NCBI RefSeq assembly: GCF_029433515.1
Contig: NZ_JAQTIG010000002.1
Coordinates: forward strand, 273,583 to 337,582
Source: Lactobacillus sp. ESL0679
GTDB taxonomy: Bacteria; Bacillota; Bacilli; Lactobacillales; Lactobacillaceae
Reading direction: 5' to 3'
DNA length: 64,000 bases
Below the pieces are notes generated by a model that was given only the letters and a program-made list of their open reading frames with translations, had not been told where the DNA came from and made no database searches. Shown here one piece after another: positions 54,540 through 63,877 of the stretch. Every line of letters starts with the position of its first letter. Within the stretch, counting starts at the first letter, position 1. A program made the translations under genes and the position numbers.

Positions 54540-55253
54540 TTAATGGAACCAATGGGTATTTTTATCCGTAAACGCCAGTAAGTCATTACTCATATATAAA
54601 ATATAAGTGACAAACAAAGTTAAATTAGCATCCCCTTGAAAAGCCGTCACGCCCCACAGAATGATTGACATAATTCCTTGAATTGTCCAAAAATAATATT
54701 GTTCGCGAAAACGCAAAGTACACAATAATGAGCCAGTTACTCCAATTGAACCCGCAAAGGCGTCAATCCATGGCCGAGGGCTAATAAAAATTTTGGTATC
54801 CATAAAATAAAGAGCACCAGTAACAACAGCAAAGAAAATCAAAGTGAGCAGCCATTTAGATGCATTTAACCCGTGAATATGCTTTTCTGCGTCTTTTGCC
54901 CATGCAGGCAGTAACAAAACCGGCAAGTCTAATAGAAAGATATATGATGCTTGCAAGACAACATCGGCATAATTACGAGCATTAATTGCCACCACTATAT
55001 AAATTAGTGCTGATAAGAGCCCCAAAATACCATTTAATGGCTTAGCATTTGTAATTGCCAGCGTACAAGTAAAGCCCATAATTGCCGCAATCATTGTTAC
55101 TAGCGAAATGGTATTTATTGGCGAACTAATGGTAGTGCCAATAATTACCCCAATTCCCAGCATTAATAATAAATAAGTCTTAAAACTCCAACCACGCATT
55201 TGCTCAACATACCACTTAAGTCTGAAGACATCGGTATTTGGCTGTATTTTCAT
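54540..55253 (-). CDS. pnuC: PnuC-family NAD-precursor transporter
   Basis: A 237-residue membrane protein with about seven predicted helices. The segment NAKPLNGILGLLSALIYIVVA near 68-88 is typical of PnuC facilitators, and LDLPVLLLPAW follows in the middle. PnuC proteins take up nicotinamide riboside or related vitamins, trapped by intracellular phosphorylation. Together with the nicotinamidase at 16.2 kb it points to NAD scavenging. No upstream riboswitch was recognised. Confidence 0.85.
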   Translation of the reverse strand: MKIQPNTDVFRLKWYVEQMRGWSFKTYLLLMLGIGVIIGTTISSPINTISLVTMIAAIMGFTCTLAITNAKPLNGILGLLSALIYIVVAINARNYADVVLQASYIFLLDLPVLLLPAWAKDAEKHIHGLNASKWLLTLIFFAVVTGALYFMDTKIFISPRPWIDAFAGSIGVTGSLLCTLRFREQYYFWTIQGIMSIILWGVTAFQGDANLTLFVTYILYMSNDLLAFTDKNTHWFH

Positions 55254-55505
55254 TATTCCCTCTCCTTACAGATACAATATTTAGTATTTTTAAACATGTT
55301 ACCTATCATATCATGTGTTTTTCCTAAAATACAATTTTTTAAATGTTGGCAATCCAGTCAGGACGAGAACTTGAATAATTTGATAAAAAAATCTTATAGC
55401 TTTAGTAAAAATAGGATAAAGATTTTTAAAAATATAATTGTAAGCAAAAATTTCTAAATTTAATTTGGAAAAAAAGAGGCAATAGGGTATAATGTTCTTT
55501 GTTGT

Positions 55506-55595
55506 GGAGAGTTGGCAGAGTGGTAATGCACCGGACTCGAAATCCGGCGAACCAAGTTTTTCCTTGGCGCGCAGGTTCAAATCCTGTACTCTCCT
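55506..55595 (+). tRNA. tRNA-Ser (anticodon CGA)
   Basis: A 90-base class II tRNA. The acceptor stem is GGAGAGT/ACTCTCC. The anticodon loop CTCGAAA lies on the stem CCGGA/TCCGG with anticodon CGA at 55538-55540. A long variable arm (CGAACCAAG...CTTGGCG) and a T loop GGTTCAAATCC follow. It reads UCG codons. CCA is not encoded. A terminator follows at 55655. Confidence 0.95.
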
Positions 55596-55654
55596 TAAAT
55601 ATAGGTAGATATATACTGATATAATGGCATTTATTTATAGCGATGCATACTAAA

Positions 55655-55694
55655 CTAAAAAAAGGAGTTTCATAAAAGAAACTCCCTTTTTTTC
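55655..55694 (+). terminator. Terminator downstream of tRNA-Ser
   Basis: The stem AAAGGAGTTTC with GAAACTCCCTTT is followed by seven T. The sequence from here to 55895 shows no other feature. Confidence 0.8.
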
Positions 55695-55895
55695 TATTCA
55701 AATTTATTAATTTGTGGCTAAATTTAAAATAAAGCTTCTTACAGAATTATTTTTCATCTCTACTATTTTTACAAAATAGTTACAAAAAATGCTGATTTCT
55801 TAAGTTTTATTCAAGACCAGCTTTAAACGGTACATACCGGTCTTGAAATACTGGTAAAATAGCTTCAGTAAGTATTTCTAGGTAGTGATTTATAT

Positions 55896-56477
55896 ATGCA
55901 AACAAGTATTTGGCTTGCGGCTCTGTCCGCTTTTATTCTGCTAATTCTTATTGTTAACATTCGCAATTCACGTCGCTTTAATCTCTTTGATCATTGGCTG
56001 CATCACAAGTTAGTTAGAAATCACGATGGCTTTAGTTGGCAAATCGTTGCTTTCATTAATGATCCTAAGTTAATGGTAGTTTGGGACATCCTGCTTGCCA
56101 GCTTTCTCATTAATGAGGAAAGAAATATCACAGCACTATGGGTAATTGCCACGTTAGGTTTTACTGATATTACGGGGATTTTACTCAAGCGTTGGATGCA
56201 TCGCAAACGGCCGATTGAGCATTCCGATTTAGAGGATGGCTACAGCTTTCCCAGTGGCCATGTCTTGGGCGCTACTTGTATGGTTCTCATTATCCTGCAG
56301 GTTTTCGGCAAGGAACTCGCTAGTTGGCTAGTCATTGCATTAGGAATGATTTGGTTAATGGTTGTCATTTCCCGCTTAAGTCTTAAAGCACATTATCCTT
56401 CCGACGTTATTGGTGCAACGAGCTTAGCCATCTGTTGTTTTACAATTTCGCAGCAGATATTATTAGCCATTATTTAA
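55896..56477 (+). CDS. PAP2-family membrane phosphatase
   Basis: A 193-residue integral membrane phosphatase with all three PAP2 motifs: KRWMHRKRP (about 106-114), PSGH (about 123-126) and SRLSLKAHYPSD (about 160-171). It has five or six hydrophobic segments. Members dephosphorylate undecaprenyl pyrophosphate, phosphatidate or phosphatidylglycerol phosphate outside the membrane; which applies here is unknown. The ribosome binding site is weak. Confidence 0.9.
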   Translation: MQTSIWLAALSAFILLILIVNIRNSRRFNLFDHWLHHKLVRNHDGFSWQIVAFINDPKLMVVWDILLASFLINEERNITALWVIATLGFTDITGILLKRWMHRKRPIEHSDLEDGYSFPSGHVLGATCMVLIILQVFGKELASWLVIALGMIWLMVVISRLSLKAHYPSDVIGATSLAICCFTISQQILLAII

Positions 56478-56512
56478 AAAAGACAAGTTTCAGTTGAAAC
56501 CTGTCTTTTTTC
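56477..56512. terminator. Bidirectional terminator
   Basis: The stem AAAAAGACAAGTTTCA with TGAAACCTGTCTTTTT, one mismatch, lies between the convergent PAP2 and degV genes. Confidence 0.82.
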
Positions 56513-56513
56513 T

Positions 56514-57344
56514 TTATAAATCTTCAAAGCCAATCATTAATCCGCCCTCTTCAGCGTAAAAGGTACATAACCCTTTCATCGAGCGAATAATTACTTGAGC
56601 TTGCGGATACAGTTCAATAATCTTTTCTTTAAGTGTCTTGGCATCCTTCTCATTCTTGCAATGATCAATAATTACTTGACCACCCTGATACTTCATCTCA
56701 GCCATCCGCTTAATGACTTCTTTCAGCGCCCGCTTCATCCCGCGGACTTTTGCTAGTGGCTCTAGTTTGCCTTCCTTGCTGGCAGTACCAACAAGGTCAA
56801 TCTTCAGCATCCGTGCAACTTTAGCAACAGCAGGACTAACACGGCCATTTAGCGACAAATTATGCAATGATTGCAAAATAAATAACAAATGGGTATGCGT
56901 TTTATATTCCGAAATTTTTTGTTCTAAATCAACAAATCGCAATTTACCATTAATCAATCGCTTAATTTCATTTAAAATAACAGACATTTCTGGACCAGCA
57001 GAACGAGAATCTACTACAATTACATGACTGTTAGGATGTTTCTTTTCATACATTTCTTTTGCTTGAAACGCTGAAGAAAAACTGCCACTAAGACCACTAG
57101 TAATCGTCATTAAAATTGCCCGATTACTGCCCTCTAATGCTTCAAGCCATTCATTAATACTTGGGCAAGATGTCTTACCAGCTTCAGTATTCTTTGCCAT
57201 CTCGGCAATTAGCTGATCAACATCAAGTTGGTCGCCGTCAATAAAGTCCTGACCAGCAATGGTCATTGTCAGCGGCACTACTTGTACCATTTGGTCGGTA
57301 TTTTCGTTGGCACTAGAATCAATTATTAATTTTACTTCTTCCAT
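56514..57344 (-). CDS. DegV-family fatty-acid-binding protein
   Basis: A 276-residue DegV protein. Family features are the VKLIIDSSAN start, the SCPSINEWLEAL segment with the fatty-acid-contacting TSxP-like region, ILMTITSGLSGSFSSA, and VVDSRSAGPE. FakB-type members present fatty acids to the kinase FakA for phosphorylation. No fakA lies nearby. AAGGATG precedes the ATG. It is divergent from eno. Confidence 0.9.
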   Translation of the reverse strand: MEEVKLIIDSSANENTDQMVQVVPLTMTIAGQDFIDGDQLDVDQLIAEMAKNTEAGKTSCPSINEWLEALEGSNRAILMTITSGLSGSFSSAFQAKEMYEKKHPNSHVIVVDSRSAGPEMSVILNEIKRLINGKLRFVDLEQKISEYKTHTHLLFILQSLHNLSLNGRVSPAVAKVARMLKIDLVGTASKEGKLEPLAKVRGMKRALKEVIKRMAEMKYQGGQVIIDHCKNEKDAKTLKEKIIELYPQAQVIIRSMKGLCTFYAEEGGLMIGFEDL

Positions 57345-57451
57345 TTATTGATACATCCTTAAATTAAATACAAAATCAATTTATGAATTAAATTGTATAG
57401 ATAAATAATAAAGCAAAACCGGCAAAAAAGCGACTAAAAATTTTTAATTAT

Positions 57452-57466
57452 AGAAATCGCTTTCAA
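57452..57466 (-). promoter_or_regulatory. cre site (CcpA) upstream of eno
   Basis: TTGAAAGCGATTTCT on the minus strand matches WTGNAANCGNWNNCW at all 15 positions. It ends 3 bases before the eno -35 box. A cre just upstream of the promoter is typical of CcpA activation, which would suit a glycolytic gene. Confidence 0.8.
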
Positions 57467-57469
57467 ATG

Positions 57470-57498
57470 TTTACAGAATCACAAAGTTAGGCTAAAAT
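57470..57498 (+). promoter_or_regulatory. eno promoter
   Basis: A -35 TTTACA (57470-57475) and a -10 TAAAAT (57493-57498) are separated by 17 bases. The roughly 80-base leader that follows contains the small hairpin GGAGC/GCTCC and a strong AGGAGG site. Confidence 0.72.
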
Positions 57499-57583
57499 TT
57501 GTCATGTAGAGATGGAGCCGGTGCTCCAGCTAATGTATGTACACAAAAGTTGTACAACATTTATTATTCTAGGAGGTTTTTAG

Positions 57584-58870
57584 ATGTTAAAATCAGTCAT
57601 TGAAAATGTTCATGCACTGGAAATCTATGATTCACGTGGTAACCCAACTGTTGAAGCTTTTGTTACCCTTTCAAACGGTATTGTAGGCAAGGCTGAAGTG
57701 CCATCAGGTGCTTCAACTGGTGAAAACGAAGCCGTTGAATTGCGTGACGGTGGCAGTCGTGTTGGTGGTAAAGGTGTTTCTAAGGCTGTTAACAATGTTA
57801 ACACTAAAATTGCTGAAGCCTTAAAGGGCTTAGATCCTCACGATCAAGCAAATATTGATCGCGTTATGATCGAATTAGACGGTACACCAAACAAGGCTAC
57901 TCTTGGTGCTAATGCTATCTTAGGTGTCTCAATGGCTACTGCTGTTGCTGCTGCTAAAGACAGTCACCAACCACTTTACAGATACCTTGGCGGAACTGAC
58001 CTTGAAATGCCACAAACATTCCATAACGTTATTAACGGTGGTGAACACGCTGACAATGGTATCGATGTTCAAGAATTCATGATTACTCCAGTTAAGAAGA
58101 CTTCATTCCGTGATGGTTTTGAAAAGATCGTTAACACTTACCACACTTTGAAGAAAGTTCTTGAAGACATGGGTTACGAAACTGGCCTCGGCGACGAAGG
58201 TGGTTTTGCTCCTAACATGAAGAGCTCAGAAGAAGCTTTGAAGGCTTTACACGAAGCAATCATTAAGGCTGGTTACAAACCAGGTGAAGATATTGCTATT
58301 GCTTGTGACTGTGCTGCTTCATACTTCTACAACAAAGAAGACAAGAAGTACCACTTCGAAGGTAAAGTTCTTGATGATCAAGAATTATCAGATTACTACG
58401 ACAAGTTGCTTGGTGAATTCCCAGAATTAATCTCAATCGAAGACCCATACGACGAAAACGACGTTGACGGTATGATTAAATTTACTGAAACTCACAAAGA
58501 CAGAATTCAAATTGTTTTGGATGACTTTATTTGTACTAACCCTAAGCTTTTAACTAAAGCTATTAAGGAAGGTGCTGGTAATGCTTCATTAATCAAGTTG
58601 AACCAAATTGGTACTGTAACCGAAACTTTGGAAACTATTCGTCTTTCACGTAAGAATGGTTACAACACCATGATTTCTCACCGTTCAGGTGAAACTGGTG
58701 ACACCTTTATCGCTGACTTTGCTGTTGCTGTTAACGGTGGTCAATTGAAGACTGGTGCTCCAGCTCGTTCAGAACGTGTTGAAAAATACAACCGTTTGCT
58801 TGAAATCGAAGAAGAACTTGGTGATGGCGAACGTCTTGCCTTCTTCCCAGATAGCGTTGACAAAGACTAG
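57584..58870 (+). CDS. eno: Enolase
   Basis: A 428-residue glycolytic enolase converting 2-phosphoglycerate to PEP. Visible are the N-terminal IYDSRGNPTVE and PSGASTGENEA, the Mg ligands in SIEDPYDEND, and the signature IKLNQIGTVTET. Codon use is markedly biased to abundant codons, consistent with high expression. AGGAGG lies 8 bases before the ATG. It is longer than some lactobacillus copies by nothing notable, and stands alone with its own terminator. Confidence 0.97.
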   Translation: MLKSVIENVHALEIYDSRGNPTVEAFVTLSNGIVGKAEVPSGASTGENEAVELRDGGSRVGGKGVSKAVNNVNTKIAEALKGLDPHDQANIDRVMIELDGTPNKATLGANAILGVSMATAVAAAKDSHQPLYRYLGGTDLEMPQTFHNVINGGEHADNGIDVQEFMITPVKKTSFRDGFEKIVNTYHTLKKVLEDMGYETGLGDEGGFAPNMKSSEEALKALHEAIIKAGYKPGEDIAIACDCAASYFYNKEDKKYHFEGKVLDDQELSDYYDKLLGEFPELISIEDPYDENDVDGMIKFTETHKDRIQIVLDDFICTNPKLLTKAIKEGAGNASLIKLNQIGTVTETLETIRLSRKNGYNTMISHRSGETGDTFIADFAVAVNGGQLKTGAPARSERVEKYNRLLEIEEELGDGERLAFFPDSVDKD

Positions 58871-58911
58871 TATATATAGTTTAAACCGTCTATGAAAAAT
58901 TGATTTCTTAG

Positions 58912-58968
58912 ACAAAAAAATATAGATCAAGAATTCCTTTTGGAAACATCTTGATCTATTTTTTTACT
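58912..58968. terminator. Bidirectional terminator after eno
   Basis: The stem AAATAGATCAAGA-like arm (ATAGATCAAGA with TCTTGATCTAT) with T and A runs on either side lies between the convergent eno and flavin reductase genes. Confidence 0.83.
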
Positions 58969-59028
58969 CTTTTTTTCTGTAAAGAAGCCCTACTGGCTTT
59001 CTTCCACGTTAATATTTTGAATAGTTAT

Positions 59029-60852
59029 TTATTTAGCTTTACTTAATGCATCTTTGACTGCGTCTTTTAAGCCGCGACTTGTGTTTGAAGCGCCTGAAAC
59101 GGCATCAACATCAACAGAATCTTCTTGAACCATTTTTTGCGGTAATTCTTTAATTGCCTTCAAACCATAATCATCTGATTCAGCTTGCTTCAAGACTTCA
59201 ACGTTCTCCAAATCTTTTCCGTTCGAAGTGGTAACCCGGACAACAATCTCATCACCCATGCCCTGATTTGACTTACCAATGTATTGGTTAGGGCCTACTG
59301 GATAATCTTCCTTTTTTAGATCAGAAGCCAGAGATTTGGATGGCTTAGGTGGCAGCGGCTTATCTGCTTCTGAATCAACACAAAGCCCGCCACAATTGCC
59401 ATCATCCTTTGGATGAGCGGCATTTTGACCCGCAATTTTACCAAAGATTAAGCAATCACCAAGGTCAGAACCACCTTGATATAAGTTAGACATATTGCTG
59501 CCCAACTCGCCTGCACCATATAAATGAGGAATTGGTTTATGGTCAGGATCAAGAATTTCTGCACGGGCATTTCTTCTTGGACCGGCTTCTGACCATCCAA
59601 TTGTTTGTACAAGCAGAACTGCGTAATACGGACCTGTCTTGTCAAATGCAGTTAAAGTTTCTGGAGCACGGTGGAAAGCATAATCATATTGCTTTTCTGC
59701 AAACAAGTTAAATTCGTCAATTGTCTGTTGCAGTTTTTCAACAGTTACGCCCATTTTTTCTGCTAATTCAGCTACAGTATCACCTTTGACAACTGAATTA
59801 AGTGCCTTGTTGTCAGGGAACGTGTCAATCTTGCTAATCTTGTCGTATTGCTTTTGGTCAAAGACAAAGTATGGGTGAATTGGATTCAGTGGTTTATACC
59901 ATGAACCATGATTTTCAACATAACCCTCACGTGCCCCTTGGTCTTCTTTAAAGTAACGGGTACCGTCGTCGCCCACAGTAAAGATACTGCCAGTATAGAA
60001 AATTGGGTTGCCCATGTAAAATGGTGCCCGCTTCATTCCTGGTTCATAAAATGCAAATGCTTGTTGCATTCCACCAGCTGCATACATTGACATGTGCCAC
60101 ATGTCTGCGCCAGCTTCATGAGCGAGGTCAATACCCTTACCTTTGTTATACAGTGTTCCCAAAGGAACCAACTTGTTAGAGCCGATATAGTCTTGTACTT
60201 TTTGCGGATTGTTTTCAATCCCACCTGTTGTCAGTACTACACCATTTTTAGCATAAATATTAAGCAAAACGTGATCACGTTCAATTTGTGCACCAACAAT
60301 CTTTTTGTTTGGCAATTGCAATAAGTGCTTAACAGGTGAAGAATACCAGACATCAATTTGATCACTGCGGTCTAAGACATTTTGTCTTAATACATTCCAT
60401 AATGAAGCATTAAAAATTCCTGGCTTCAAAGTAATCATATCGTAGCTCTTAGCACCCGGAAGATCAGGATGATCCGCAATTACAGCATCGTCACGAAGTC
60501 CTAAAATGGTCTTATAACTTACTGGATTGTCCACACCTAAATATTTCTTAAAATATTCTTTCATGTGAGTAATACCATGAACTACTGTGTTTTCAATTTC
60601 TGGATCAATCTCAAAATGTTGTGCTAAATGCTCATAGTAATTGCGATAGTCAGCTTCACTGCTGCTATAACCAACTAATTCAGCTGCATATCTAGTGTTA
60701 CCACCTTCGTGACCTTCTGGAGCTGAATCAACAATTAAAACTTTAGCGCCATTATCTGCAGCGAAACGGGCAGCAGTAGCACCGGCACCACCAAAGCCTA
60801 AAACAACTACATCATAGCTTGCGTCATAATACGTATTTTTATTTACAATCAT
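59029..60852 (-). CDS. FAD-dependent reductase with C-terminal FMN-binding domain
   Basis: A 607-residue cytoplasmic flavoenzyme of the same subgroup as the 24-28 kb pair. The FAD loop is LGFGGAGATAARFAADNGA, MWHMSMYAAGG replaces the fumarate His region, and the FMN_bind domain ends in DAVSGASNT at 583-591 (Thr591). The substrate-site segments are TIGWSEAGPRRN and SNLYQGGSD, with the usual arginine replaced by Leu. GAGG precedes the ATG. It is the last gene of a three-gene operon with a second reductase and an alcohol dehydrogenase. Substrate unknown; an aryl or enoate acceptor is possible. Confidence 0.86.
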   Translation of the reverse strand: MIVNKNTYYDASYDVVVLGFGGAGATAARFAADNGAKVLIVDSAPEGHEGGNTRYAAELVGYSSSEADYRNYYEHLAQHFEIDPEIENTVVHGITHMKEYFKKYLGVDNPVSYKTILGLRDDAVIADHPDLPGAKSYDMITLKPGIFNASLWNVLRQNVLDRSDQIDVWYSSPVKHLLQLPNKKIVGAQIERDHVLLNIYAKNGVVLTTGGIENNPQKVQDYIGSNKLVPLGTLYNKGKGIDLAHEAGADMWHMSMYAAGGMQQAFAFYEPGMKRAPFYMGNPIFYTGSIFTVGDDGTRYFKEDQGAREGYVENHGSWYKPLNPIHPYFVFDQKQYDKISKIDTFPDNKALNSVVKGDTVAELAEKMGVTVEKLQQTIDEFNLFAEKQYDYAFHRAPETLTAFDKTGPYYAVLLVQTIGWSEAGPRRNARAEILDPDHKPIPHLYGAGELGSNMSNLYQGGSDLGDCLIFGKIAGQNAAHPKDDGNCGGLCVDSEADKPLPPKPSKSLASDLKKEDYPVGPNQYIGKSNQGMGDEIVVRVTTSNGKDLENVEVLKQAESDDYGLKAIKELPQKMVQEDSVDVDAVSGASNTSRGLKDAVKDALSKAK

Positions 60853-60879
60853 TAGTTTTACCTCGGTTAATAAAGAGCT

Positions 60880-62523
60880 TTACTTTTTAGCATAATTTGC
60901 GGCATTCTTACCTGCAATTCTGCCAAACACAGTACAAGTAGTAAGCATTGTCCCTGTTGAAGGATAAGTATGAACAAAAATTTGTCCCGTAGCTGATTCA
61001 CCAGCCGCATAAACTCCAGCAATTGGTTTATCAGAAGTATCTAAAACTTGGGCATTCGTATTAATCTTTAAGCCACCAAAGCCGGCAACAGTTGTTGGGT
61101 AACCTTCGATTACATAATAAGGGCCATCTTGTGCAACAGGTTTAATATCATCTCTGCCAAAATCAGGGTCTTCTTTACCAGCAAAAGAATTATAGCGGGA
61201 GACAGTATCACTAAGTTCTTGCTGATCACAGCCCACTACTTGAGCAACATCAGCTAATGAAGCACACTTTTTAGCTTCTGGTATTGTAGCAGCTACTTTA
61301 TATGATTCATTATCCTTGTCAAAAATCCAGAAGAACTTGTTACCTTCGGATTTACGAGCATCATTATACATTAATGAATAATGTTGCCCTTCCTTAGTAA
61401 AGCGCTTGCCTAAGTTGTTTACTGCTATTGTTTTACCTAAGACAACTAATGAATTAGCGGCACCACCAACTGATAAGTAGTTAGCAGTCATAATTCCCAT
61501 TACGCCATCTTTGAATTCTGAAGCTGCATGTAAGCTTTCCGTGAGTTTAAGATAATCAGCATCATTATACGGTGTTGACATTGAACGAGTGCCTTTAGCA
61601 CTTGGTGCATATTTATCACGAGTTTTTCTTGAGCCATCAAAACCGCCAACTGCAATAACTACAGACTTACATGAAATATCGTAATCGTCATATTTACCAA
61701 CTGTAGTTACACCGGCGATTCGACTATTATCAGTTTTAATTTCTTCATGACTTTGGTTGTATAAGACAGGGATGTTAAGCTCTTCAATATGCTTATAAAG
61801 TGGTGCCATAATTGCCACTGGCCCTAGCTTGTAATTAATATGTGTCCGAGGTTTCTTAGAAATTCCCAATGACATAGCCATAAATTCTACGCCATATTTA
61901 TCAGCATAATAATCAACTGCAGCGCCAGAATTATCAGCAATAGTTTTAACTAAGTCGTGATCAATTTCGCCACCGTCTTTTTTAGCAAAGTTTTCATAAA
62001 ACTGTAGTAAATTTTCTGGGTCATTATCTTGATCCTTATTAAATTTACTGCCAGTAGCATACATGAATCCACCTGAAACAACAGAATTACCGCCTAAACG
62101 TCCTGTTTTTTCAATTAAGACAACATCTGCTCCACTTTCTTTAGCAGTGATTGCAGCATTTAACCCTGCCAATCCTGTACCCAGAACTACAACATCAGTA
62201 GTAATTTGATGTTCTTGCTTAGTAATTTTTTCTGAGCCAGAAAAATCATTTTTGCTTGCCCCTGCATTAGTCAAAGCAGCTCTTGTAGCATTTAAAATTC
62301 CTTTTGAAGTAAACGTTGCACCAGTAATTGCATCAACTGCAGTTGATCGATTGGCAACAATTTTTTCTGGAATTAACTTTAGTGCATTATCTGAAAGTAA
62401 TGCCGTCTCTTTATGATCAGTAACTTTAACTGCAGATATTTTGCTATTCTCTACAGAAACAGCAACTTCGATATTAGCGTTATGACCTTGTGCAGTTCCT
62501 TGAAATGTTCCATCTTTTATCAT
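60880..62523 (-). CDS. FAD-dependent reductase with N-terminal FMN-binding domain
   Basis: A 547-residue cytoplasmic flavoenzyme. The N-terminal FMN_bind domain (about 1-85) has DAITGATFT at 64-72 (Thr72 as flavin acceptor). The FAD domain follows with LGTGLAGLNAAITAKESG near 113-130. The substrate-site segments TVAGFGGLKIN and FVHTYPSTGTML lack the fumarate His and Arg pair. AGGAG precedes the ATG. It lies between the alcohol dehydrogenase and the second reductase on one transcript. The two reductases of this operon have opposite domain orders. Confidence 0.86.
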   Translation of the reverse strand: MIKDGTFQGTAQGHNANIEVAVSVENSKISAVKVTDHKETALLSDNALKLIPEKIVANRSTAVDAITGATFTSKGILNATRAALTNAGASKNDFSGSEKITKQEHQITTDVVVLGTGLAGLNAAITAKESGADVVLIEKTGRLGGNSVVSGGFMYATGSKFNKDQDNDPENLLQFYENFAKKDGGEIDHDLVKTIADNSGAAVDYYADKYGVEFMAMSLGISKKPRTHINYKLGPVAIMAPLYKHIEELNIPVLYNQSHEEIKTDNSRIAGVTTVGKYDDYDISCKSVVIAVGGFDGSRKTRDKYAPSAKGTRSMSTPYNDADYLKLTESLHAASEFKDGVMGIMTANYLSVGGAANSLVVLGKTIAVNNLGKRFTKEGQHYSLMYNDARKSEGNKFFWIFDKDNESYKVAATIPEAKKCASLADVAQVVGCDQQELSDTVSRYNSFAGKEDPDFGRDDIKPVAQDGPYYVIEGYPTTVAGFGGLKINTNAQVLDTSDKPIAGVYAAGESATGQIFVHTYPSTGTMLTTCTVFGRIAGKNAANYAKK

Positions 62524-62538
62524 CGAAAGCTCCTATCT

Positions 62539-63660
62539 TTATGCTTGATATTGATCATCAAAAATAATAATCGGTTTAATTGTTGTTCCAGCAACCGAAT
62601 CTTTGATTGCTTGATTAATTTCTTCTGGTTTATAGAACTTAACAATCTTGTCAATTGGGAATCTACCGGAACGATACAAATCAATCATCTCTGGAATAAA
62701 CTCTTGTGGAACAGAGTCACCTTCAATAATACCGGTAATGCTCTTAGAGAACGATAAAATATCAATCATTGGACTAAGTTCTTTAATTGTCTTTGTTCCC
62801 ATTGCAACTACTGCAAATTGTCCCTTAATTGTCAAAGCAGTTAAACCTGCCTTCATAACATCAGGCTCACCAGTTGTATCAACAACATAATTTAATCCTT
62901 GGGAACCAACTATCTTTTGAATTTCTTCAATCATGTTCTCTTTAGTATTGTTAATTGTATCTGTTGCGCCAAACTCTTTGGCCATATCTAAACGCATGTC
63001 ATTTTTATCGATTGCAATTACATGCTTGCAGTTAGATACAGCTGCACCCATAATTGCAGATAAACCTACTGAACCTGTTCCTAGCACAGCTAAATTAGAA
63101 CCCAATTCTGGTTTCAAAGAATTCAGTACCGTTCCCGCACCAGTCATGTAACCACAGCCAAGAGGTCCAGCAAGTCTCAAATCTAAATCATCAGGAACTT
63201 TAACTAAATTATTGACGTTAGCTACCATATGATCCCCAAATGAAGATTGACCAAAGAAGTTACCAATATCTTTACCATCTTGCTTATGTAACCGATAGGT
63301 ACCATCAGCCATTGGGCCACCGCTAGTGTTAAGTTTATTAAAGTTGACACATGATCCAGGCAAGCCATTACGACAAAAATGACACGTGCCGTCTGATGCA
63401 AAGCCCACGGCAACATGATCACCCTTCTTAAAAGCAGTCACATTGGAACCTACTTTTTCGACAATCCCTGCACCTTCATGGCCTAAAATTACTGGCAATT
63501 GAATTGGAAAACCACCATCTTGGAATTCAATATCACTATGACAAATTCCCGAAGCAACAGTCTTAATTAAGACTTCATTACTCTTAGGATCGTCCAATAC
63601 AACATTTTCTAAATCTAAATCTTTTTTTTGTTCATTTAAAACAGCTGCTTTAATTTGCAT
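62539..63660 (-). CDS. Zinc-dependent alcohol dehydrogenase
   Basis: A 373-residue medium-chain NAD(P)-dependent dehydrogenase. The catalytic zinc ligands are Cys40 (GICHSD) and His61 with Glu62 (GHEGAG), and the Rossmann loop is LGTGSVGLSAIMG. The structural zinc lobe reads DGTCHFCRNGLPGSC, with Asp90 in place of the first of the usual four cysteines and Cys93, Cys96 and Cys104 retained. The sequence is of the aryl-alcohol/class III type. It is first in the operon with two flavin reductases, so it may supply NADH or process the same compound. AGAGG precedes the ATG. Confidence 0.88.
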   Translation of the reverse strand: MQIKAAVLNEQKKDLDLENVVLDDPKSNEVLIKTVASGICHSDIEFQDGGFPIQLPVILGHEGAGIVEKVGSNVTAFKKGDHVAVGFASDGTCHFCRNGLPGSCVNFNKLNTSGGPMADGTYRLHKQDGKDIGNFFGQSSFGDHMVANVNNLVKVPDDLDLRLAGPLGCGYMTGAGTVLNSLKPELGSNLAVLGTGSVGLSAIMGAAVSNCKHVIAIDKNDMRLDMAKEFGATDTINNTKENMIEEIQKIVGSQGLNYVVDTTGEPDVMKAGLTALTIKGQFAVVAMGTKTIKELSPMIDILSFSKSITGIIEGDSVPQEFIPEMIDLYRSGRFPIDKIVKFYKPEEINQAIKDSVAGTTIKPIIIFDDQYQA

Positions 63661-63877
63661 AAAATTTGCCTCTTCTTGACAATAGTTATAATTAAATTTT
63701 TATTTTTACTAAAGTGTACTATATCACATAACCGCTTACATTTAAACGGATTTTTAAAGAAATAATCATCCAAATTTCCGTAATATAGACAATTACATTG
63801 ACTTATCAAGTCAAATGATAGTTTGAACAAGCAAAATATTTTTTTAAAACGCATTCTTTTACTCTTTACTTATTTCT

